Origin: Candidatus Altimarinota bacterium
Lineage (GTDB): Bacteria > Patescibacteriota > Gracilibacteria > BD1-5 > UBA6164
DNA: 64,000 nucleotides
Direction of reading: 5' to 3'
NCBI GenBank assembly: GCA_028691535.1
Contig: JAQUZB010000003.1
Location: 62,001 to 126,000 of the forward strand
Part shown: positions 58,323 to 64,000 of the stretch, piece after piece
Layout of the letters: the number at the start of each line of letters is the position of its first letter
Numbering within the stretch: the first letter of the stretch is position 1
The notes under the pieces: model-generated
What the model saw: the letters and a program-made list of their open reading frames with translations, nothing else
Told to the model about the DNA's origin: nothing
Database searches by the model: none
Translations under genes and position numbers: made by a program

Positions 58323-58898
58323 ATGAATACAAAAACTGACTCAAAAAACCTGTTAGCATTAAATAAACCAAAAGGTTATGTAGTCACAAAATCCGATGAG
58401 CTTGGAAGAAAAACTGTTTATGACCTTTTACCAGATTGGGTTTTTGATGACCAATGGATGCCAATCTGAAGACTTGATTTAGAATCTAGGTGACTTTTAT
58501 TATTCACAAGAAATGGTAAAATAGGTAATGCGTTAACAAAACCTGGAAGTTGTATAAAAATATATGAAATATTGGTGAGAGGTTATGTAACTCAAGAACA
58601 TATAGAAACAGCTTTAAAATGAGTCGAAACTCCTCAAGGTTTACTCAAAGCACTAGTCGTAGAAAAAATAGGAAATATGTGAGCAAAAACAAAGCTAAGA
58701 GTACAAATTGACGAAGGAAAAAATAGGCATATTCGTCGCTTATTTGGAGCTTTGAGCGACCCAAAATTTGGTACACCTTTAAAAGTATTAAGCTTAAGTA
58801 GAGTCAGTATTGGTAGTTTAAAACTCGATATTGAGAGTTGAAAGTGGAGATATATTTCAGCAGATGAAGAGAATTTGCTATTGAAAGATTTAATTTAA
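58323..58898 (+). CDS. RNA pseudouridine synthase (RsuA/RluE type)
   Basis: 191 residues. LNKPKGYVVTKSDELG opens the catalytic domain, and GRLDLESRGLLLFT holds the catalytic Asp. KNRHIRRLFGAL is the conserved basic motif. No S4 domain, as in RluE-type members. Modifies a uridine in rRNA or tRNA; the target cannot be told. The 227-bp gap before it carries both promoter regions of this divergent pair; nothing else was seen there except short A/T palindromes. Confidence 0.92.
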
Positions 58899-58908
58899 TA
58901 TAAAAATA

Positions 58909-59556
58909 TTATCTTGAATATACTACGTCTAAAGTAGCACTATCAAGTATATCACCACTCATACTATTAATAACTTGTTCTCTAGTAAGATTTTCTCAAT
59001 TAATATTATCACAAGTAGAAAGTGCATATACTGTGTATGTGTATTTTTTATCTCAAGGTCATTTTGAACATGGTGGTGCATATTCAGCCTTTCTATTTAC
59101 TGTATTTATTCACCAAGATCAAATATCAGCAGAGTCTGATAATAACCCATCCGTATTACCTGGAATATCATAGCGAACCATATAAGAATGAGTATCTAAA
59201 TCTGGAGAAAAGTGACTCATAATAGCAACGTAACAGGTTGTATTTTCTGGAGCATTATTCCAAGATATTGGAAGCATACTACTTGATCCATCACATGTAT
59301 ATGTTATTGGTAATATTCCTCATTGTGATACTTCTGAACTTTTTACTATAAAATTTCAGCTTGAATATACTTCTCCCACCTCTACTTGTGGAATATTTAG
59401 TTCTCATCAAGAAGGTTTTTTTCATTTTATCTCTTCATTTTGATTATTATTATTTTCTTGTCTATTTCATATTTTATTATTATTATTAATAGTTGATCAA
59501 ACACAAGATGTAAATATTATTGTAATAATGAGAATAATAATAAATTTTTTAACCAT
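58909..59556 (-). CDS. PEBP-family (YbhB/YbcL) lipoprotein
   Basis: 215 residues. Type II signal with lipobox FTSC (Cys near residue 17), a 40-residue Asn/Gln/Glu linker, then a phosphatidylethanolamine-binding-protein fold: LPITYTCDGSSS, CYVAIMSHFSPDLDTHSYMVRYDIP, APPCSKGPGDKKYTYTVYAL. The usual HW after the DPD box is replaced by HS. Role outside eukaryotes unknown; a ligand-binding lipoprotein on the cell surface is likely. Confidence 0.88.
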
Positions 59557-59630
59557 GATTTTTTATTAATAAAATAAATTCAGATACAATTCTATATTAT
59601 ATATTAAAAGTAAGATATAATTAAGAATAT

Positions 59631-59666
59631 ATAAAATAAACAGCCATAAATGGCTGTTTATTTTAT
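59631..59666. terminator. Terminator hairpin after the hydrolase gene
   Basis: A perfect 16-bp stem (59631-59646 / 59651-59666) with a four-base loop; the hydrolase stop lies in its right arm. Confidence 0.85.
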
Positions 59667-60230
59667 ATAATCTAGAATTTCCTCTAATTCTAATACTCCG
59701 GATGCTTGATTAAAATGTCACTTATTTTCAAATTCTCTAAATTCTACATTTTGTAATTGAGAATAATATTTTTTTGCACTTTCCATATTTATAAATTCAT
59801 CATTATCTGAAAGAAATACTATAAATTTGTTTCACAATTTATTTATTTTATCAAAATCGTTTTTAAAATCATAGTATTTTTTTAAAGTATCATAACTATC
59901 ACCTAAAACTTCACTTCACAATTCAGAATCAAGTCATGGATAACTTGGTGCAACTAGTACTATAACTGAATTTTTTATATTGTTATTTTCTATAAAATTC
60001 ATAGATAATTGGTATCATAACGAATGCCCAATAATATATCATCCATCTTCAAAGTCAGATACATATACTTCAATATATTCTTCTTGTTCTTCTAATACTG
60101 GCGTGTTAGTATTTGGTAGGTTTGGAATAAAAACATCAAAAATTCTAGAGTTTAATTCCTTTTGTAACCAAGGTAGCCAACCTCTACTAGAGTTTCATCC
60201 CCATCAATGTAATATAAGTGCAGTTTTCAT
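59658..60230 (-). CDS. RBBP9/YdeN-type alpha/beta hydrolase
   Basis: 190 residues. LILHGWGGNSSRGWLPWL-like opening with UGA glycines, nucleophile in IGHSLGYQLSM (G-H-S-L-G elbow), Asp in FLSDNDEF and His in ENKGHFNQ-like C-terminal context. Size and motif spacing fit the RBBP9/YdeN group. A soluble serine hydrolase of unknown substrate. Follows the small gene at 60244 with a 13-bp gap. Confidence 0.85.
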
Positions 60231-60243
60231 ATTTATAGGTTTA

Positions 60244-60504
60244 TTAGTTTGAAAATCATAAAATTATTTTAAATCAATATTTGTTTTTTAATTTTAATTT
60301 AATTCAGTTTTTACTAGAAAAAACCAAAACTCTTTTTAATAACCAGATTCTAATATATAAATCATTTATATCTTTAACTTTAATTTTTTCCCATCAATAA
60401 GTCCTTACTTCTTTCTCTCAATCTTCTATTTCATTAGAAAATCAAATCCAATTACCTGGTCATACAACTAGTGATACTCAAAGTTCATTAAATATTTTTT
60501 TCAT
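60244..60504 (-). CDS. Unrecognised small basic protein
   Basis: 86 residues, basic, rich in Lys, Ile, Trp (WEKIKVKDINDLYIRIWLL, KNGIKLKLKNKYG). No motif. Could be a real small gene cotranscribed with the hydrolase; support is only an open frame with a suitable start and spacing. Confidence 0.45.
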
Positions 60505-60594
60505 AAATATATTTAGTTAAAAAATATTGAAATTATTATATTTATATTTTTATAAATGAAAATATTATAAGTAAAATATAACTAAATTGACCAC

Positions 60595-60628
60595 AAAAAA
60601 ACTCCTAAAAAATTTTAGGAGTTTTTTT
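60595..60628. terminator. Terminator hairpin next to tRNA-Cys
   Basis: Stem ACTCCTAAAA / TTTTAGGAGT with A/T tails, located 9 bases after the 3' end of the minus-strand tRNA gene, so it ends the tRNA transcript. Confidence 0.85.
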
Positions 60629-60637
60629 AATTTTATT

Positions 60638-60712
60638 TGGAGGTGCCAAGCGGGTTCGAACCGCTGTACACGGTGTTGCAGACCGTTGTATGAACCACTC
60701 TACCATGGCACC
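60638..60712 (-). tRNA. tRNA-Cys (anticodon GCA)
   Basis: 75 bases including an encoded CCA. The acceptor stem GGTGCCA / TGGCACC is fully paired, the discriminator is U as normal for tRNA-Cys, the anticodon arm ACGGT-CTGCAAC-ACCGT shows GCA, and the T arm AGCGG-TTCGAAC-CCGCT is standard. D arm GTA/TAC is short. It reads UGU and UGC; together with UGA being glycine this keeps the UGN box split three ways. Confidence 0.96.
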
Positions 60713-60740
60713 AAATTAATTAAAGCTAAGTGATTATAAT

Positions 60741-60778
60741 AAAAAAAACAAAATTTCAAATGAAATTTTGTTTTTTTT
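60741..60778. terminator. Terminator hairpin after the lipoprotein gene
   Basis: An A-rich stem AAAATTTCA / TGAAATTTT with long A/T tails upstream of the tRNA gene. Confidence 0.7.
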
Positions 60779-60779
60779 A

Positions 60780-61337
60780 TTATTTACAAGCAAAAGTCGC
60801 TAATAATTCTTGATATTTTGAAGTATCAGTCATACTACTTGGTAATGCAATTGTTATAAAATACCCTTTTGTTTTATTACAAATATGTGCAGTTTGTAAA
60901 AATCTAAGTTTTGGAGTATCTAAATTGTATCTAGCTTCAAATTCATAAACTAATCATTCTTCTTTGTCTGCAAAAGTTATGTTGTTAACTCAGATTTTTT
61001 TGTAATCTAAATAATCAGTTTCTGCTCAAATATTATTTAAAATAGAATAATCCTTTGATGTTGTTAATTTATTTAAATCATCTGACAATATAAGTAAATT
61101 GTTTGCAAATCATGAAACAAGATTTGTAGATGTTGCTGCAAGCTCTATATTTCAACTCTTAGCCTTTGGAAGTATATTTTCTTTATCCTTTATTATTTCC
61201 CAATTTGAAGGAACTTTAAAAGCAAAATTTGTATTATCTACATCAATCAAAGAATTTTCAGTTACTTGAATATCAGTTGATCCACAAGAAAAAAGAAATA
61301 ATGAAAAAATAAATGTAACTAATATTTTTTTAAACAT
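60780..61337 (-). CDS. Lipoprotein of unknown function
   Basis: 185 residues. Signal peptide with lipobox LFSC (Cys18). The mature part begins with a short linker and FAFKVPSNWEIIKDKE, a beta-type opening seen in PsbP-like lipoproteins; two further Cys near the end (HICNK, TFACK) could pair. No certain family. Overlaps the terminator at its stop codon. Confidence 0.75.
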
Positions 61338-61361
61338 GAGAATATTTTTATAAAATAAAGA

Positions 61362-61718
61362 TTATTTAGTAAATAATCACATAAATCATCATTCAACAAT
61401 CACTGGCGAAAGAAATATAACAAAGGAAATACCTAAAATTATCAAAAGTAACATTATTAAAAATGCATTTAATCTTGAAACAAAAGATTTTCTAAAATAG
61501 AAATATAAATATATTTCTATTGAAGTAACAAATAAAACATAAGTTATACTCAAATAATTACTAAAAAATTCTCTATAATATCAAGCTCAAACAAAAAAGA
61601 AACTTATAAAAAATAACAATATTGATATAACCAAAATTATTTTTGCTGCTTTATATCTAAGAATTATTTTGTTTTCACTCTCAAAAAAATCTTTTTTTAA
61701 TACTTCTTTAAATCACAT
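61362..61718 (-). CDS. Small three-helix membrane protein
   Basis: 118 residues, three membrane helices (about 26-48, 55-72 and 84-104), basic N-terminus. No family recognised. Lies 24 bp before the lipoprotein gene and probably shares its transcript. Confidence 0.68.
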
Positions 61719-61778
61719 ACTTGATTTTTTTAAAATAAATAATATATTTAAACCATATTACATTAATAATATAAATAA

Positions 61779-62063
61779 ATGAGTTTAACACAAGAGCAAA
61801 TTGAAAAATTATCAAAAAATCTAAGTAAAATTAAATTAGACAATGAAAAACTAGGTCAAGATATTAATGGTATATTAAAATATATAGACCTATTAAATGA
61901 AGTTGATACAACTTGAGTAATACCAACAATTTCAGTTATAGATAGTGAAAATATCCTAAGAGAAGACATAGAAATTAGATCAATAGATCCAAAAGATTTA
62001 CTTGCATGTTCAAATCAAAAAGTTATAGCAAATCAAATAGCAGTTTCAAATATAATGAAATAA
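61779..62063 (+). CDS. gatC: Asp/Glu-tRNA amidotransferase subunit C
   Basis: 94 residues. YIDLLNEVDTTGVIPT and ENILREDIEI are the GatC signature. Stabilises GatA within the GatCAB complex, which converts misacylated Glu-tRNA(Gln) or Asp-tRNA(Asn); gatA and gatB are not in the window. Followed by recF with a 2-bp gap. Confidence 0.93.
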
Positions 62064-62065
62064 TT

Positions 62066-63103
62066 ATGATTAAAGAGCTTAAATTAGTAAATTTTAGAAA
62101 TTTCTCTGAAAAAATAATCTCAAATTTTGAAATAGAAAATTTCATAATTTGAGAAAATTGAAAATGAAAAACTAATATATTGGAAGCAATAAGTCAACTT
62201 TGAAATAATTCTATCACTAAATTAAATCTAGATGATTTAGTAAAAATGTGAGAGGATTATTTTTTTATAGAAGTAAAAGACGACAACGAAAATAAATATA
62301 GTTTTTATTACTCAAAAAAAGATAAAAAAAGAAATTTTCTTATAAATAACAAGAAATCTACTAAAAAAGAATTTCATCAAAATACGCATTCTTGTGTCAT
62401 ATTCTCCCCTATAATGATGAATATGATCTACCTTTCTCCTAGTTTAAGAAGGGATTTTTTAGATGATACACTGAAAAGTAGTTATAGCGAATATGAAAAT
62501 TTATTAAAAAATTATAGAAAAATATTAAAAAACAGAAATTCTATACTAAAAGCAATTCATGAAAAAAGAGTTTCAGAAAAAGAAATAGAATTTTGGGACA
62601 AAAAATTTATAGATGTGTCGAGTGAAATATACAATTATAGATTTAAATTTATAAATTTTTTACAAGAATCAATCGTAAATACAAAAGAATATTTTGCATG
62701 AAAAGTAGAAAAAATAGAATTTATATACAAAACAAAGATAGATAAAGAAAATATAGCTCAAAGTATAAAAGAATATTTAGAAAAAAATTTCAAAAGAGAT
62801 ATAATTTTATGAAAAACTCATATTTGACCTCATGTTGATGATTTTGAAATTAAAACTGATGATTTAAGCTTGATTCATTTTGCTTCAAGATGAGAAACTA
62901 AAAGTATAATCATATATTTGAAACTTTTAGAGTGAATTTTCATTGAGAAGAAAACAAATAGAAAACCAATATTGATAATAGATGATTTGTTGAGTGAATT
63001 AGATGAAAATCATAAAGATATGCTATTAAAAAAGATAAATTATTATCAAACTTTTATCTCAAATATATATATGCAAGACAATACTTTTTATATTAAATTA
63101 TAA
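62066..63103 (+). CDS. recF: DNA replication and repair protein RecF
   Basis: 345 residues, near the usual 360. ABC-like ATPase of the SMC group: Walker A in IIGENGKGKTNILEAIS (Gly residues UGA), the conserved block SLRRDFLDDTL, GPHVDDFEI, signature FASRGETKSIIIYLKLLEG, Walker B ILIIDDLLSELDENH. Helps load RecA at single-strand gaps. Operon with gatC. Confidence 0.95.
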
Positions 63104-63199
63104 AAGTTTGATTTGTAAAGTTAAATATTATAGTTTTTGTTTTAAAAAAGCGAAATATTGTTAAGATATTAACAACATTTTAACAATTATTTTTCACAT

Positions 63200-64000
63200 A
63201 TGAAATTCTGAAAAAAAGTTTTGGTAATAGCATTTACATATTTGATTTGAGTTAGTTCAGTTTTGGCTTGAAGTGTAGACCATTTTCAAGTAAAACTATC
63301 ACCTGACTCTGCAAAAGTATGAGAAGCTCTTGATCTATCAATTGAAGCAGTTGATAAAAACAATGTAGCTGTAAGTGATTATAATTGAATGATACTAATT
63401 TTTTCAGAATCAGATCCAGAAGCTGAGTTACCAATTGTATTGGAAGAAAATACTTATACATTTAAATCATCTGACCAATGAAAAGTTCTTTTTGAAAATG
63501 CAGTTAAATTTTTAAAAGAATGAACTCAAAATATACATGTTTATGATTTCAATGATGATACTATATTTGGTATATGAGAAGCAACCATTATAAAAGATGC
63601 TACTTCTGCAACTTCAAATATAGAAATTGTATCTCCTGAAAATTGATTGACTATATGAGTAAACAAGATAAAAGTATCTGGAACAACAGAAAAAAATCAT
63701 CAAGTTCAAATAATTGTTAATTGAAAAACAGAATTAAATACAACATCAAATAGTGAATGAGTTTATGAAAAAGAAATATTAGACTTAGTAGAATGAGAAA
63801 ATATTTTCCTAACAAAGGTTCTTGATTCAGATGGAAAAGTAATTTGAGAATCTAATGAAGTTAAAATTAAAGTTGAAAAAAATGCAATTACTTTAACAAA
63901 TGTAAAAGTAAATCCTAAAGAAGTTGATAGTGAATGACAATTTGATATAGAAGTTATTTCTACTCCAGCATTAAGACAAGTAAGTACAGTTATAAATGAT
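63200..64000 (+). CDS. Secreted Ig-like surface protein (partial, runs off the right edge)
   Basis: First 267 residues. Signal peptide (about 1-25, KKVLVIAFTYLIGVSSVLAG) then beta-sandwich domains: the first ends near residue 150, the second (about 150-235) begins IVSPENGLTIGVNKIKVSG and carries ENIFLTKVLDSDGKVIGES, typical of bacterial Ig-like/cadherin-type modules that repeat along stalk proteins. The remainder lies beyond the window. Likely a cell-surface adhesin or fibre. Confidence 0.78.

Noticed and set aside
1-64000. UGA as tryptophan (code 4) or as stop with massive pseudogenes
   Set aside because: UGA falls at invariant Gly positions while Trp positions use UGG; intact motifs on both sides of each UGA exclude pseudogenes.

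Overview
The window is AT-rich and reads sensibly only if UGA is translated as glycine (genetic code 25). With the standard code nearly every gene breaks into fragments. With UGA = Gly, full-length proteins appear whose essential glycines are UGA: the Walker A loop of an ABC ATPase, both glycines of a K+ channel TVGYGD filter, and both glycines of an ABC LSGGM signature. This code, with small proteins, compact gene spacing and almost no Shine-Dalgarno sequences, points to Patescibacteria (CPR), either Absconditabacteria (SR1) or Gracilibacteria. The two cannot be separated from this window. All coordinates and products below use code 25, with TAA and TAG as the only stops.

Layout. 1-11111 (mostly minus): a cut-off class A penicillin-binding protein behind a 1920-residue alpha-2-macroglobulin, then a DUF1704 metallopeptidase, HtpG and a cation diffusion facilitator. 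11223-12897 (plus): a two-gene ABC exporter. 12933-18342: a type IV pilin-like protein fused to an RCC1 propeller, the GTPase Der, and AspRS behind a T-box-like leader RNA. 18692-22334: a PPK2 kinase, LexA with a palindromic operator, a RimK-type ATP-grasp ligase and a PhnA-domain protein. 22364-28590 (minus): a seven-gene MoxR/DUF58/VWA/TPR operon of the Bat type. 28748-33132: a voltage-gated K+ channel, a PilB/GspE-type ATPase, a membrane spermidine-synthase-like protein and a pirin. 33197-42117 (minus): a redox and signalling block with a ferric-reductase/rubredoxin/FNR fusion, two two-component systems (one kinase gene carries a frameshift), ApbE, an Ala-rich repeat protein and a DUF2202 ferritin-like protein. 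42269-51590: a PadR-PspC pair, several unrecognised genes, a DUF4105/cysteine-peptidase-like operon and a MATE exporter. 51724-58095 (minus): VanZ, a MEMO-CapA fusion, then a photolyase / DUF1295 / DUF2177 / TspO / DUF523-DUF1722 group that looks like a light or photo-oxidative stress operon. 58323-64000: a pseudouridine synthase, a PEBP lipoprotein, small envelope proteins, tRNA-Cys, the gatC-recF pair and a partial secreted protein.

Together the genes describe a small cell that invests heavily in its surface (macroglobulin, pilin fusion, CapA, VWA proteins, lipoproteins), in sensing, and in flavin/rubredoxin redox chemistry. Transcription units are short and usually separated by strong GC-capped hairpins with A/T tails, many of which overlap the stop codon. 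No CRISPR array, insertion sequence, prophage or rRNA was seen; one tRNA was found.
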